Assembly: GCF_015645445.1 (NCBI RefSeq)
Contig: NZ_JADOGI010000029.1
Span: 1 to 64,000, forward strand
Direction of reading: 5' to 3'
DNA length: 64,000 bases
DNA from: Nonomuraea cypriaca
GTDB taxonomy: Bacteria; Actinomycetota; Actinomycetes; Streptosporangiales; Streptosporangiaceae
The position numbers and the translations under genes were made by a program. Positions 17,795-27,130 of the stretch are shown here, piece by piece (within the stretch, counting starts at the first letter, position 1; every line of letters begins with the position of its first letter). The notes below the pieces were generated by a model. The model saw only the letters and a list, made by a program, of their open reading frames with translations. It made no database searches and had not been told where the DNA came from.

Positions 17795-20320
17795 ATGAGC
17801 ACACCGGCGATTCCCCTGCGGCTGACCGCTCCCGCGCCCGGCTGGACCGTCGAGGCGGACGTGGTCGTCGTGGGCTCGGGCATCGCGGGGCTGACCGTGG
17901 CCCTGCGGTACGCCGAGCTGGACCCGGCGGCGAAGGTCCTGGTCGTGACCAAGGACGTGTTGTCGTCCGGCTCCACCCGATGGGCGCAGGGCGGCATCGC
18001 GGCCGTGCTCGATCCCCGTGACACGCCCGATGAGCACCTCAACGACACGTTGCTGGCCGGGGTGGGGCTGTGCGACACGCGGGCCGTACACACGATGGTG
18101 ACCGAGGGGCCCGGCGCGCTGCGGCGGCTCATGGCCCGCGGCGCCCGCTTCGACCGGTCCCCGGAAGGGGAGCTCCAGCTCACCAGGGAAGGCGGGCACC
18201 GGCGCCGCAGGATCGTGCACGCGGGCGGCGACGCCACGGGTGCGGAGGTGCAGCGGGCGCTCGTCGAGGCGATCCACGCCGGGTCGATCGAGGTGATCGA
18301 GCACGCGCTGGTGCTCGACCTGCTCAAGGACGCGGCGGGCCGGGCGGGCGGCGTGACGCTGCACGTCATGGGCGAGGGCGCGCGTGACGGGGTGGGCGCG
18401 GTGCGCGCCAGGGCGGTCGTGCTGGCGACCGGCGGCCTGGGCCAGGTCTACGCCGCCACCACCAACCCGATCGTGTCCACGGGCGACGGGGTCGCGCTCG
18501 CGCTGCGCGCCGGGGCCGTGGTGCGCGACCTCGAGTTCGTCCAGTTCCATCCCACCGTGCTGTGGCTCGGCGAGGGTTCGACGGGGCAGCAACCGCTGAT
18601 CTCGGAAGCGGTCAGGGGCGAGGGCGCGTTCCTGATCGACCACGCGGGCGAGCGGTTCATGCGGGGTGCGCACGAGCTGGCGGACCTGGCGCCGCGCGAC
18701 GTCGTGGCCAAGGCGATCATGCGGAACATGCGCGCGTACGGCCACGACCACGTCTATCTCGACGGACGCCACTTCGGCAGGGACAAGTGGGAGCAGCGCT
18801 TCCCCACCATCTACGCCGTCTGCCGCGAGCACGGCGTCGACCCGGCGACCGAGCCCATCCCCGTGGCCCCCGCCGCCCACTACGCCAGCGGCGGCGTCCG
18901 TACGGACCTGCGCGGCCGCACCTCGATCGAGGGCCTGTACGCGTGCGGCGAGACCGCCTGCACCGGCGTTCACGGCGCCAACAGGCTGGCCTCCAACTCC
19001 CTGCTCGAAGGGCTGGTCTTCGCCGAGCGCATCGCCGAGGACATCCACCGGGCACACCCGGCGCCCGGCGAGCCGGTCGAGAGCAGGACCGCGCCGGGGC
19101 TGGCCGACCCGAGGACCAGGCCGAGGATCCAGGCCCACATGAGCACCGGGGCGAGTGTGCTGCGCAGCCGCGAGTCGCTGCTGGCCACGGCCAGGGCGCT
19201 GCGCGAGGCGCGCTGGACCCCAGTACACGTGCCGGCCTGCACCGAGTCATGGGAGGCCACGAACCTGCTCACCGTGGCCACCGTGCTCACCGGCGCGGCT
19301 GCGGCCAGGCTGGAGACGCGTGGCTCACATTGGCGCGAGGATTACGACACCCGCGATGACAACGAATGGCTGGGGCACCTGGACGTGACCCTGACGGAGG
19401 AGGGGGCTCGGATGACGTACACGCCTCATGAGGACGCGATGCCGCAGCGGCTGGCGCAGGAGCTGACCTCCGCCGGGCTCGACCCGGCGGAGGTGGACGC
19501 GCTGATCGATCGGGCGCTCGCCGAGGACGTGCGGGAGGCCGGCGACGTGACGAGCGCGGCCACGATCCCGGCCGGGCAGTTCTCGGTGGCCGACGTGGTG
19601 GCCCGCAAGGACGGCGTCGTGGCCGGGCTGGCCGTGGCGGAGGCGGTGTTCGTGCGGCTGGGCGCGGGGCGTACGGAGAGGAGGGCCAAGGACGGCGAGC
19701 GGGTCCGGGCGGGCGATGTGCTGATGACCGTCGAGGGGCCGGTCCGCGGGCTGCTGACGGCCGAGCGCACCGCGCTCAACCTGCTCACTCATCTGTCCGG
19801 GGTGGCCACGCTGACCGGCAGGTGGGTGGAGGCGATCAGCGGCACGACGGCGCGCGTGCGCGACACCCGCAAGACGCTGCCGGGGCTGCGGGCGCTGGAG
19901 AAGTACGCGGTCCGCTGCGGGGGCGGCGTCAACCACCGCATGTCGTTGTCGGACGCCGCCCTGATCAAGGACAACCACGTGGTGGCGGCCGGGGGCGTGG
20001 CGGAGGCGTTCAGGGCGGTCAGAGAGCGTTTTCACGGCCTGCCGATCGAGGTGGAGATCGACCGGCTGGACCAACTGGAGGCCGTGCTCGACGAGGGCGC
20101 GGAGGAGGTTCTGCTGGACAACTTCACGGTCGAGGACACCGCGCGCGCCGTACAAATCGCGAAATATCGGGCTAAAAACAGGGTTGCTCTTGAAGCGAGC
20201 GGGGGATTGACCTTGGAATCGGCTCGTGATGTGGCCGACACTGGCGTGGACTACCTTGCGGTGGGAGCGCTTACGCACTCAGCGCCGGCCCTTGACATCG
20301 CACTTGATTTGCGGGGGTAA
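17795..20320 (+). CDS. nadB-nadC: L-aspartate oxidase fused to nicotinate-nucleotide pyrophosphorylase
   Basis: One 841-residue reading frame carries two enzymes of de novo NAD synthesis. Residues 1 to about 535 are NadB, with the FAD loop VVVGSGIAGL, GSTRWAQGGIA, HYASGGVRTDL and GETACTGVHGANRLASNS. Residues from about 540 are NadC, with EDVREAGDVTS, ERTALNLLTHLSGVAT, RDTRKTLPGLRALEKYA and KDNHV. No stop separates them. NadB makes iminoaspartate and NadC uses quinolinate; the linking enzyme NadA is not in the window. An internal ATG at 19412 with a strong ribosome-binding site could also yield free NadC. The ATG at 17795 follows GAGGAG. Confidence 0.92.
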   Translation: MSTPAIPLRLTAPAPGWTVEADVVVVGSGIAGLTVALRYAELDPAAKVLVVTKDVLSSGSTRWAQGGIAAVLDPRDTPDEHLNDTLLAGVGLCDTRAVHTMVTEGPGALRRLMARGARFDRSPEGELQLTREGGHRRRRIVHAGGDATGAEVQRALVEAIHAGSIEVIEHALVLDLLKDAAGRAGGVTLHVMGEGARDGVGAVRARAVVLATGGLGQVYAATTNPIVSTGDGVALALRAGAVVRDLEFVQFHPTVLWLGEGSTGQQPLISEAVRGEGAFLIDHAGERFMRGAHELADLAPRDVVAKAIMRNMRAYGHDHVYLDGRHFGRDKWEQRFPTIYAVCREHGVDPATEPIPVAPAAHYASGGVRTDLRGRTSIEGLYACGETACTGVHGANRLASNSLLEGLVFAERIAEDIHRAHPAPGEPVESRTAPGLADPRTRPRIQAHMSTGASVLRSRESLLATARALREARWTPVHVPACTESWEATNLLTVATVLTGAAAARLETRGSHWREDYDTRDDNEWLGHLDVTLTEEGARMTYTPHEDAMPQRLAQELTSAGLDPAEVDALIDRALAEDVREAGDVTSAATIPAGQFSVADVVARKDGVVAGLAVAEAVFVRLGAGRTERRAKDGERVRAGDVLMTVEGPVRGLLTAERTALNLLTHLSGVATLTGRWVEAISGTTARVRDTRKTLPGLRALEKYAVRCGGGVNHRMSLSDAALIKDNHVVAAGGVAEAFRAVRERFHGLPIEVEIDRLDQLEAVLDEGAEEVLLDNFTVEDTARAVQIAKYRAKNRVALEASGGLTLESARDVADTGVDYLAVGALTHSAPALDIALDLRG
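19396..19414 (+). promoter_or_regulatory. Internal ribosome-binding site and ATG at the nadB/nadC junction
   Basis: GGAGGAGGGGG lies 5-11 bases before an in-frame ATG at 19412, exactly where a free-standing NadC would begin (MTYTPHEDAMPQ). A relic or working start of an ancestral nadC is likely. If it is used, the locus makes both the fusion and separate NadC. Confidence 0.6.
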
Positions 20321-20323
20321 TTG

Positions 20324-21106
20324 ATGCTGCTCACGATCGACGTCGGCAACACGCACACCGTGCTGGGGCTGTTCGAGGGCGAGGACGTCATCGAGCACTG
20401 GCGGCTGGCCACCGACGCCCGCCGCACCGCCGACGAGATCGCGGTCATCCTCCAGGGCCTGCTGGCGCAGTCGCCGCTGCTCAAGGGGACCGACATCGAC
20501 GGCATCGCCATCTGCTCCACCGTGCCGAGCGTGCTCAACGAGATGCGCGAGATGTGCCGCCGCTACTACGGCGACGTGACCGCGGTGATCGTGGAGCCGG
20601 GCATCCGCACCGGCGTGCCCGTACGCATGGACAACCCCAAGGAGGTCGGCAGCGACCGCATCGTCAACGCGCTGGCGGCCATCGACCAGTACGGCGGCCC
20701 CTGCGTCATCGTCGATTTCGGCACCGCCACCTCGTTCGACGCGGTGTCCGCCAAGGGCGAGTACGTCGGCGCGGTCACCGCCCCCGGCATCGAGATCTCG
20801 GTCGACGCGCTGGCCGCCGCCGGGGCGCAGCTGCACAAGGTGGAGTTGGTCAGGCCGCGCTCGGTGATCGCCAAGAACACGGTGGAGGCCCTGCAGGCCG
20901 GCATCATCTACGGCTTCGCGGGCCAGGTCGACGGCATCGTCGAGCGCATGGCGGCGGAGTTGGCCGACGACCCGGACGAGGTGACCGTGGTGGCCACCGG
21001 CGGGCACGCCTCGCTGGTCGTGGGGGAGTCGCGCTCGATCGACGTGCACGAGCCCTGGCTCACCCTCATCGGCCTGCGGCTGGTCTACAACAGGAACACC
21101 GCGTGA
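20324..21106 (+). CDS. coaX: Type III pantothenate kinase
   Basis: Phosphorylates pantothenate, the first committed step of coenzyme A synthesis. The 260-residue ASKHA-fold protein has the phosphate loop TIDVGNTHTVLG at residues 4-15, DFGTATSFD near residue 128 and TGGHASLV near residue 226. Its start follows the nadB-nadC stop by three bases; the ATG at 20324 has GGGGGTA upstream, and a TTG at 20321 is an alternative. Confidence 0.95.
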   Translation: MLLTIDVGNTHTVLGLFEGEDVIEHWRLATDARRTADEIAVILQGLLAQSPLLKGTDIDGIAICSTVPSVLNEMREMCRRYYGDVTAVIVEPGIRTGVPVRMDNPKEVGSDRIVNALAAIDQYGGPCVIVDFGTATSFDAVSAKGEYVGAVTAPGIEISVDALAAAGAQLHKVELVRPRSVIAKNTVEALQAGIIYGFAGQVDGIVERMAAELADDPDEVTVVATGGHASLVVGESRSIDVHEPWLTLIGLRLVYNRNTA

Positions 21107-21113
21107 AACGAAG

Positions 21114-21144
21114 ACGAGCGGCCCCCCACTCGGGAGCCGCTCGT
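21114..21144. terminator. Hairpin between convergent genes
   Basis: ACGAGCGGC and GCCGCTCGT form a perfect 9-bp stem with a 13-base loop between the 3' ends of coaX and the minus-strand secreted-protein gene, so it can serve both directions. No U-tract. Confidence 0.65.
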
Positions 21145-21157
21145 GCCGGGAGACGCG

Positions 21158-21673
21158 TCACGCGTTCTCGGAGGTGTCGATGTAGCGCCACTGGCCGCAC
21201 TTCGTCGGGTAGCCGCCGTACGGGCCGACCTGGCACACCTTGACCCGCAGGCTGGAGATGTCGTGCTCGTTGAAGGCGATCCTCCGGTATCCGGGGTAGC
21301 CGCAGTGCTTCTTCGACTCGACCGGCGACCAGTCGTGGTCGAAGTCGGCCGCCTGGAAGATGACGTACGCGCACTTGCCGCCCCTGCTGTAGCCACGGTT
21401 GTCCAGGTCGTAGAGCCGGCCCCGGACGGTGACCTCGTTGGACTCGCCGTCGCGGTCCCAGTCGACGGAGACCAGGCCCTGGGCCCTGGCGAGGTGGTTC
21501 CTGGAGTAGACGGGGCCGAAGCCGTCGGAGGAGTCCTGGTAGGCGGGCGAGCCGGCGCGGACCGAGGAGTCGTGGAAGCCGGACGCGGTCGCGCCGGCGG
21601 CCGAAGGCAGCGACAGGGCCAGAGCGCTGGTGGCGGCGAGGGCGAGGACGCCCGTCGCGATCTTCTTCAACAT
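21158..21673 (-). CDS. Secreted protein of unknown function
   Basis: A 171-residue preprotein with a typical signal peptide (MLKKIATGVLALAATSALAL ... AAGA-T, about 29 residues). The mature part is rich in aromatic residues and Asp, with four cysteines (GGKCAYVIF, KKHCGYPGY, VKVCQVG, PTKCGQW) that could form two disulfides. No family was recognised. The ATG at 21673 follows AAGGAGAGA. It stands alone between coaX and lysS. Confidence 0.8.
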   Translation of the reverse strand: MLKKIATGVLALAATSALALSLPSAAGATASGFHDSSVRAGSPAYQDSSDGFGPVYSRNHLARAQGLVSVDWDRDGESNEVTVRGRLYDLDNRGYSRGGKCAYVIFQAADFDHDWSPVESKKHCGYPGYRRIAFNEHDISSLRVKVCQVGPYGGYPTKCGQWRYIDTSENA

Positions 21674-21818
21674 CTTCTCTCCTTGAGCTCCCCAGGGCCG
21701 GCTCCCTGCCGGCTCCCCCCTGAGCTCGTGAGATATTGGTAACGGAGTGTGCTTGCGGGGGTCCTGCAGCAGACCGACGAGCCCTTGCAGGTCGCCATAT
21801 CCCCTACTCTTTGATGAT

Positions 21819-23300
21819 GTGAGCGACGAACTTCCCGAGCAGCTGCGCATCCGGAGGGAGAAGCTCGACCGCCTTCGCAGTGAAGGCGTCGACCCTTACC
21901 CGGTGAATTTCCCACGCACGGCGACCAACAGCGAGGTCAGGGAGAAATACCGGGACCTGGAGCCCGACACCGCGACCGGTGACACGGTCTCGGTCGCGGG
22001 CCGCGTCATGCTCAGCCGCGTGGGCGGCAAGCTCTGCTTCGCCACGCTCCGCGACGGGGGCGCCGACCTGCAGGTCATGATCTCGCTCGCCAAGGTGGGC
22101 GAGGACTCACTGGCCCGCTGGAAGCGCGACGTCGACCTGGGCGACCACGTGGGCATCACCGGGGAGGTCATCACCTCGCGCCGGGGCGAGCTGTCCATCC
22201 TCGCCGACAGCTGGCAGATCACCGCCAAGTGCCTGCGTCCGCTGCCGGAGAAGCATCTCGGCCTCACCGACCCCGAGGCCCGCGTACGCCAGCGCTACGT
22301 CGACCTGATCGTCAACGACGAGGCCAGGAAGATGGCCCGCGTCCGCAGCGCCACCGTGCGCGCGGTGCGCGACTTCTGGCACGAGGAGGGTTACCTCGAG
22401 GTCGAGACGCCCATGCTGCAGCCGATCCACGGCGGCGCGACGGCCCGGCCGTTCAAGACCCACATCAACGCCTACGACATGGAGCTCTACCTTCGCATCG
22501 CGATCGAGCTCTACCTCAAGCGACTGGTGGTCGGCGGCATCGAGAAGGTCTTCGAGATCAACCGCAACTTCCGCAACGAGGGCGCCGACTCCACGCACAA
22601 CCCCGAGTTCACCATGATCGAGGCGTACGGCACCTACCTCGACTACAACGACATGGCGGACCTGACGCAGCGGATGTACCAGCGGGCCGTCGTGGCCGCC
22701 CTCGGCACGTCCGTGGTCGTGCACGACGGCGCCGAGATCGACCTCGGCATCCCCGAATACCCGCGCATCACCCTCTACGGCGCCGTCTCCGGGGCGGTCG
22801 GTGAGGAGATCACCACCTCCACCACGCTGGAGGAGCTGCGCAAGATCGCGGACCGGCGCGAGATCCACTGGGATCCGAAGTGGGGCTCGGGCAAGCTCGT
22901 GCAGGAGCTCTTCGAGGCCCTGGTGGAGCACACGCTCATCCAGCCGACGTTCGTCATGGACTACCCGCTGGAGACCTCGCCGCTGACCCGTCAGCACCGC
23001 GACGACCCGCTGCTGACGGAGAAGTGGGACCTGATCGGCTTCGGCACCGAGCTCGGCACCGCCTACTCCGAGCTGATCGACCCGATCGAGCAGCGCCGCC
23101 GCCTGGTCGAGCAGTCCCTGCTCGCCGCGGGCGGCGACGTGGAGGCCATGCAGCTGGACGAGGACTTCCTGCAGGCGCTGGAGTACGCCATGCCTCCCAC
23201 GGGCGGCATGGGCGCCGGCATCGACCGGATGATCATGGCCTTCACCGGCAAGAACATCCGCGAGACCATCCTGTTCCCGCTGGTCAAGCCGACCCACTGA
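21819..23300 (+). CDS. lysS: Lysyl-tRNA synthetase, class II
   Basis: Charges tRNA-Lys. An N-terminal OB-fold anticodon domain (GRVMLSRVGGKLCFATLRDG, residues about 55-75) precedes the class II catalytic core: motif 1 near VETPMLQPIHGGA, motif 2 FRNEGADSTHNPEFTMIEAY and motif 3 GMGAGIDRMIM. Length 493. The GTG at 21819 starts DELPEQLRIRREKL. No Shine-Dalgarno is present and TACTCT lies 9 bases upstream, which suggests a leaderless mRNA. Confidence 0.95.
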   Translation: MSDELPEQLRIRREKLDRLRSEGVDPYPVNFPRTATNSEVREKYRDLEPDTATGDTVSVAGRVMLSRVGGKLCFATLRDGGADLQVMISLAKVGEDSLARWKRDVDLGDHVGITGEVITSRRGELSILADSWQITAKCLRPLPEKHLGLTDPEARVRQRYVDLIVNDEARKMARVRSATVRAVRDFWHEEGYLEVETPMLQPIHGGATARPFKTHINAYDMELYLRIAIELYLKRLVVGGIEKVFEINRNFRNEGADSTHNPEFTMIEAYGTYLDYNDMADLTQRMYQRAVVAALGTSVVVHDGAEIDLGIPEYPRITLYGAVSGAVGEEITTSTTLEELRKIADRREIHWDPKWGSGKLVQELFEALVEHTLIQPTFVMDYPLETSPLTRQHRDDPLLTEKWDLIGFGTELGTAYSELIDPIEQRRRLVEQSLLAAGGDVEAMQLDEDFLQALEYAMPPTGGMGAGIDRMIMAFTGKNIRETILFPLVKPTH

Positions 23301-23313
23301 GCGGCGTCGGTGG

Positions 23314-24513
23314 CTACCGGCTTTTGAGCCGGACGGGCAGCGCCGCGAGCCCGCGCAACACCAGGTTCTCCTTGTACGGCGGCGCGGCGTCCGGCAGCTC
23401 CAGCTTGGGAGCCGCGGCGGCCAGGGCGGAGAGCGCGATCTCGCCCTCCATCCTGGCCAGCGTCGCCCCCAGGCAGAAGTGGATGCCGAGGCCGAAGGCG
23501 AGGTGTCTGCCGGGCTCCCTGGTCACGTCGAAACGGTCGGGCTCAGGGAAGACCGCCGGGTCGCGGTTGGCCGCGCCGATCAGCCCGAGCACGGCCTGCC
23601 CCTTCTGCACAGGCACGCCACCCAGCGTCAGGTCCGCCAGCGCCACCCTGGACGTGAGCTGGACCGGCGGATCGTACCTGAGCACCTCTTCCACCACCTG
23701 GCGTGGCCGCTCGGCGGCGTACGCCAGCAGGCCGTGCCTGGTGAGGTTGAGCACTCCGTTGGCGATGAGGTTGACGGTGGTCTCGTGGCCGGCCACGAGC
23801 AGCAGCACGCAGGTGGCCAGCAACTCGGGTTCGGTGAGCTCCTCGACCTGTGCCAGGGCGCTCAGGAGGTCGTCGCCCGGCCGCTCCCGCCTGATCGCGA
23901 CGAGTCCGCGGAAGTAGTCGCGGAACTCGCTTCTTGCCCGCTCGGTGTCCGACATGAGGTCGTCTGTCAACATCGGGTCAAGGCCGCGGGCCAGGACCTC
24001 ACTCCAGCCGCGGAACCGTTCGTCGTCCTCCGGCGGCACCCCGAGCATCTCACTGATCACCCTGACAGGCAGCGGATGGGCGAAGCCGGAGACGAGATCG
24101 GCCTCCTCCGGCAGTCCGGCGATCAGTTCGGCGGTGATCGCCTCGACGCGCGGGCGGAGCCGTTCGAGCATCCGCGGGGTGAACGCCCGGCTGACGAGGG
24201 CGCGCAGCCTGGTGTGGTCGGGCGGGTCCATCCGGAGGAACGACTCCACCGGCCGGTCTGGGGTCCTGTCGTCCTGAGAGCCCGTCGCGTGCCCGAAACG
24301 CGGGTCGCGCAGCATGGCCGCGCAGAGCTCGTACGTGGTCGCGACGAGCAACCCCGCCCGCGTACGGAAGATGGCGCCACACGCCCGCAACTCCCGATAT
24401 CGGGCGTACGGTTCGCGCAGGAATTCCGGATCGAACGGATCGAAGCCCAGGAGGTCGGCCGCGCTCATCGACGACGGATCCGGCACGCCGGACGGCTCGG
24501 TGAGATCGCTCAT
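23314..24513 (-). CDS. Cytochrome P450
   Basis: Class I bacterial P450. I-helix VAGHETTVN, ExxR EEVLRYD, heme loop FGLGIHFCLGATLAR with Cys347 counted from the ATG at 24513. The upstream GTG at 24552 would add 13 residues; neither start has a clear ribosome-binding site. It converges with lysS, leaving only 13 bases between them. A small HTH gene runs divergently from 24698. It resembles the P450 at 12962 in size and motif positions but differs clearly in sequence. Confidence 0.92.
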   Translation of the reverse strand: MSDLTEPSGVPDPSSMSAADLLGFDPFDPEFLREPYARYRELRACGAIFRTRAGLLVATTYELCAAMLRDPRFGHATGSQDDRTPDRPVESFLRMDPPDHTRLRALVSRAFTPRMLERLRPRVEAITAELIAGLPEEADLVSGFAHPLPVRVISEMLGVPPEDDERFRGWSEVLARGLDPMLTDDLMSDTERARSEFRDYFRGLVAIRRERPGDDLLSALAQVEELTEPELLATCVLLLVAGHETTVNLIANGVLNLTRHGLLAYAAERPRQVVEEVLRYDPPVQLTSRVALADLTLGGVPVQKGQAVLGLIGAANRDPAVFPEPDRFDVTREPGRHLAFGLGIHFCLGATLARMEGEIALSALAAAAPKLELPDAAPPYKENLVLRGLAALPVRLKSR

Positions 24514-24697
24514 CGCGCGCCAGAGAGTGGCGACATATGCCGAGTACGTCACATATAAGGGATCATGTCAATTGGAGTCGTCAAGAGAGGCGATTGTTGT
24601 GCTTGACGACCTTTCCATGAGGCGTTTACCTTCTCCGAGACGAGTGGCTTTTGCCCGTTGTGCGGTCCGAGTTCTGCTGTTGGGGGGAGGGCTCCCG

Positions 24698-24910
24698 ATG
24701 GATGTGCTCACTGAAGGCGTTGAGTTGAGCCATGCGGATTTGGCGTTGCTGGCGGAGCTGGCCAAGGGAGTCACCGTCGATCGAGTCGGCAGACGTCTGG
24801 ATATCAGCGGACGTACGGTGCGCCGGAGACTGCGCGGCATCTGCGACCGCATCGGCGTGGCCACCGTCATCGAGGCCGTGGCCTGGGCGGCCCGCCGCCA
24901 GCTGATCTAG
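24698..24910 (+). CDS. Small LuxR-type helix-turn-helix protein
   Basis: A 70-residue protein that is almost entirely one HTH: LALLAELAKGVTVDRVGRRL, then DISGRTVRRRLRGICDRIGV, then TVIEAVAWAARRQLI. This is the GerE/LuxR DNA-binding pattern without any receiver or sensor domain. The ATG at 24698 follows GGGGGGAGG at good spacing; an ATG at 24617 in the same frame could extend it. It is divergent from the P450 and may regulate it (inference from position). Confidence 0.75.
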   Translation: MDVLTEGVELSHADLALLAELAKGVTVDRVGRRLDISGRTVRRRLRGICDRIGVATVIEAVAWAARRQLI

Positions 24911-25009
24911 CGGCGGGCACGCGGCCGGCTCGCGGCGGACGGCCCGGAGGGCTCGCGGCGGCCACGACAAGGGCTCGCGGGCGGGACGGCTCGGAGGGCG
25001 GGTGCCCGC

Positions 25010-26044
25010 TCAGTCCGCGATGCGCACCGCACCCGCGAACGGCCGGTTGCCGATCGACGCGATGCGTACGACGTCGCCCGTCTGCGGGGCGTGCACCATC
25101 ATGCCGCCGCCCAGGTAGATGCCGACGTGGTGCAGGTCGCCGTAGAAGAACACCAGGTCACCCGGTCGCATCTCCGTCCGCGAGATGTGCCTGCCCGCGG
25201 TCCACTGGTCGCCGGTGTAGTGCGGCAGCGAGATGCCCACCCGCTGGAAGGCCGCCATGACCAGGCCGGAGCAGTCGTACGAGCTGGGTCCCTCGGCGCC
25301 CCACACATACGGCTTGAGCTGCTGGGAGAGCGCCCACCGCGCGGCCGCGGCGGCCTTGCCGTCACCGGGGATGGGCAGGTTGACGCGCACGGCACGGCTG
25401 CCGGACTGCCCGGCCTGCCCGAGCGCCCGCTTGAACAGGTTGCTCTCGACCTTCGCCACGAGCTTGGTGATCTTGTCGCGCTTGGACTCGAGGTCGGAGA
25501 CGATCTTCTTGACCTCTTCGATGCGCGCCTTGGCGCCGGCCCTGGCGCGGGCGGCGGTGTCCATGGCCTTGGTGAGCTGGTTGACCTGCTCGCCCTGCTG
25601 CTGCTCCAGCGCGTATGTGGTCGCGGCGCGATCCAGGAACGTCTCGGGGTCCTTGGCCGACGCGAATGCCAGCGCCTTGTTCAGCCCGCCCGACATGTAC
25701 GCGTTCTGGGCCAGCAGGGACGCTCTCGCGTGCTTGGCGGCCAGATCGGTCTCACTGGTCGCCAGCGTCTTCTGTGCGGCGTCCACGGCCTTCTGAGCGG
25801 TCTTGAGCTTCTCGCGCTGACCGTTGTACTGCTCACTCAGCGTCTCGATCTCGGTGTGCATGCCCTCGACCTGCTTGGCGAGCTCGTTGAGCGTGGGCTT
25901 CGGATCCGCGGCAGCCGAGCCGACGGGGACGGCGAACAGGAGCGCGGCGACTGTGAGACCAATCACACCAAGGCGCCGACCCCGTTCCGGAGGGCGGGCG
26001 TGCTTGCCCGCCGACTTCCCCCCACGGTTGCGCGTGCGCTTCAC
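25010..26044 (-). CDS. Secreted NlpC/P60 peptidoglycan hydrolase with coiled coil
   Basis: A 344-residue exported protein: an Arg/Lys-rich N-region and signal peptide (to about residue 46), a long coiled coil (about 50-205), then an NlpC/P60 endopeptidase domain with catalytic Cys in SSYDCSGLV, His in LHHVGIYLG and a final polar residue near VHAPQTGD. It resembles RipA/PcsB-like cell-wall hydrolases that cut stem peptides. The GTG at 26044 follows GAGGAG; a TTG one codon upstream is possible. A ydaO-type riboswitch in the leader indicates control by c-di-AMP. Confidence 0.92.
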   Translation of the reverse strand: MKRTRNRGGKSAGKHARPPERGRRLGVIGLTVAALLFAVPVGSAAADPKPTLNELAKQVEGMHTEIETLSEQYNGQREKLKTAQKAVDAAQKTLATSETDLAAKHARASLLAQNAYMSGGLNKALAFASAKDPETFLDRAATTYALEQQQGEQVNQLTKAMDTAARARAGAKARIEEVKKIVSDLESKRDKITKLVAKVESNLFKRALGQAGQSGSRAVRVNLPIPGDGKAAAAARWALSQQLKPYVWGAEGPSSYDCSGLVMAAFQRVGISLPHYTGDQWTAGRHISRTEMRPGDLVFFYGDLHHVGIYLGGGMMVHAPQTGDVVRIASIGNRPFAGAVRIAD

Positions 26045-26059
26045 CAAGCAGCTCCTCTC

Positions 26060-26215
26060 GTCGACGCCTACCGGGTTAGCTGACGGGTTCGGGCCGGAGC
26101 AGCCCTACCGAATGACTCGGATTCACCCCAGTGGTGGCGTGTCGAGCGCGCCACCGGCGGTTCCCCGGCTTCCCTCGCGGGAATTGGGCGTGTCTCCCGC
26201 TAGATACGCGGGGAA
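26060..26215 (-). ncRNA. ydaO/yuaA (c-di-AMP) riboswitch
   Basis: On the minus strand the leader of the NlpC/P60 gene contains GGGGTGAATCCG (26118-26129), TAGGGCTGCTCC and then CCCGAACCCGTCAGCTAACC with GGTAGGCG (26065-26093). These are the hallmark conserved blocks of the ydaO/yuaA aptamer, which binds cyclic di-AMP and in actinomycetes commonly precedes cell-wall hydrolase genes. High c-di-AMP is expected to lower expression. The 5' boundary is approximate. The synthase gene disA is in this window at 38804-39904. Confidence 0.9.
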
Positions 26216-26475
26216 CATCGTCGCTGGACACTAATGCACTCCGGGTTCCTGCTCAACCAGAACTGCCGAGTCTGTAGAGGTTTCGCAACTGAAGGGTCAC
26301 AAGGTGATCTCGGTGGTGCGCGTACAGAAGAGACTTTATGTCCTCATTGTCGGTGGTTTCCGCCAAACTAAGGATCATGCCGCCTCTGTGCTCGCCCGGC
26401 CACGAGATGTCACAGGATGGGCCCAGACATGGGAGTTAGGGCTGAGCCGTAATGACGTCTGTACTCTGGAGGGCC

Positions 26476-27033
26476 ATGGAGCAGGTGGCGGAACTGACGA
26501 CGCCGGAGACCGCGGTGATGGTCCGGCGTGCCCGAACGCCTGACGTTCGCACGGTCAGGCGGTTGGTCGACGCCTACTCGGGCGCGGGGTCCCGGCTCCT
26601 GAAGAAGGCCACGGTGACGCTGTACGAGGACGTACAGGAGTTCTGGGTGGCCGAGTTGGGTGGGCGGGTCGTCGGCTGTGGCGCGCTCCACGTGTTGTGG
26701 GAGGATCTCGCGGAGGTTCGCACGGTGGCCGTGGACCCGGGGTGCCGGGGCATGGGCGTCGGCCACCGGATCGTCTCGGCGCTCATCCAGCAGGCGACAG
26801 ATTTGGGTCTGCGACGTGTATTCTGCCTAACTTTTGAGGTCGACTTCTTCGCGAGGCATGGTTTTCGCCCGATCCAGGGCACCCCGGTCTCACCCGAGGT
26901 GTACGCGGAACTGCTGGCCTCGTACGACGAGGGTGTGGCGGAGTTCCTCGACCTGGAACACGTCAAGCCGAACACCCTGGGCAACACCCGCATGCTGCTG
27001 CATCTGACATCGGGTGACGCGGACCTTGACTAG
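26476..27033 (+). CDS. Amino-acid N-acetyltransferase, GNAT fold
   Basis: About 185 residues of one GNAT domain: VRRARTPDVRTVRRLVD, then EFWVAELGGRVVGCGALHVLW, the acetyl-CoA loop VDPGCRGMGVGHRIV and FARHGFRPI. It resembles the short ArgA-type N-acetylglutamate synthases of actinobacteria (Rv2747 type), the first step of arginine synthesis. Start uncertain: ATG at 26476 has GGAGGG close upstream, with 26452 and 26518 as alternatives. No arg operon is beside it. Confidence 0.8.
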   Translation: MEQVAELTTPETAVMVRRARTPDVRTVRRLVDAYSGAGSRLLKKATVTLYEDVQEFWVAELGGRVVGCGALHVLWEDLAEVRTVAVDPGCRGMGVGHRIVSALIQQATDLGLRRVFCLTFEVDFFARHGFRPIQGTPVSPEVYAELLASYDEGVAEFLDLEHVKPNTLGNTRMLLHLTSGDADLD

Positions 27034-27130
27034 ATGGAAAGGTGATTGTTGATACCTATGTCGATACGTTGGGCAGCACAGGCATGTGTCCTGACACGTG
27101 CCACATGCGCACTCGAAGCGAGGTGACACG

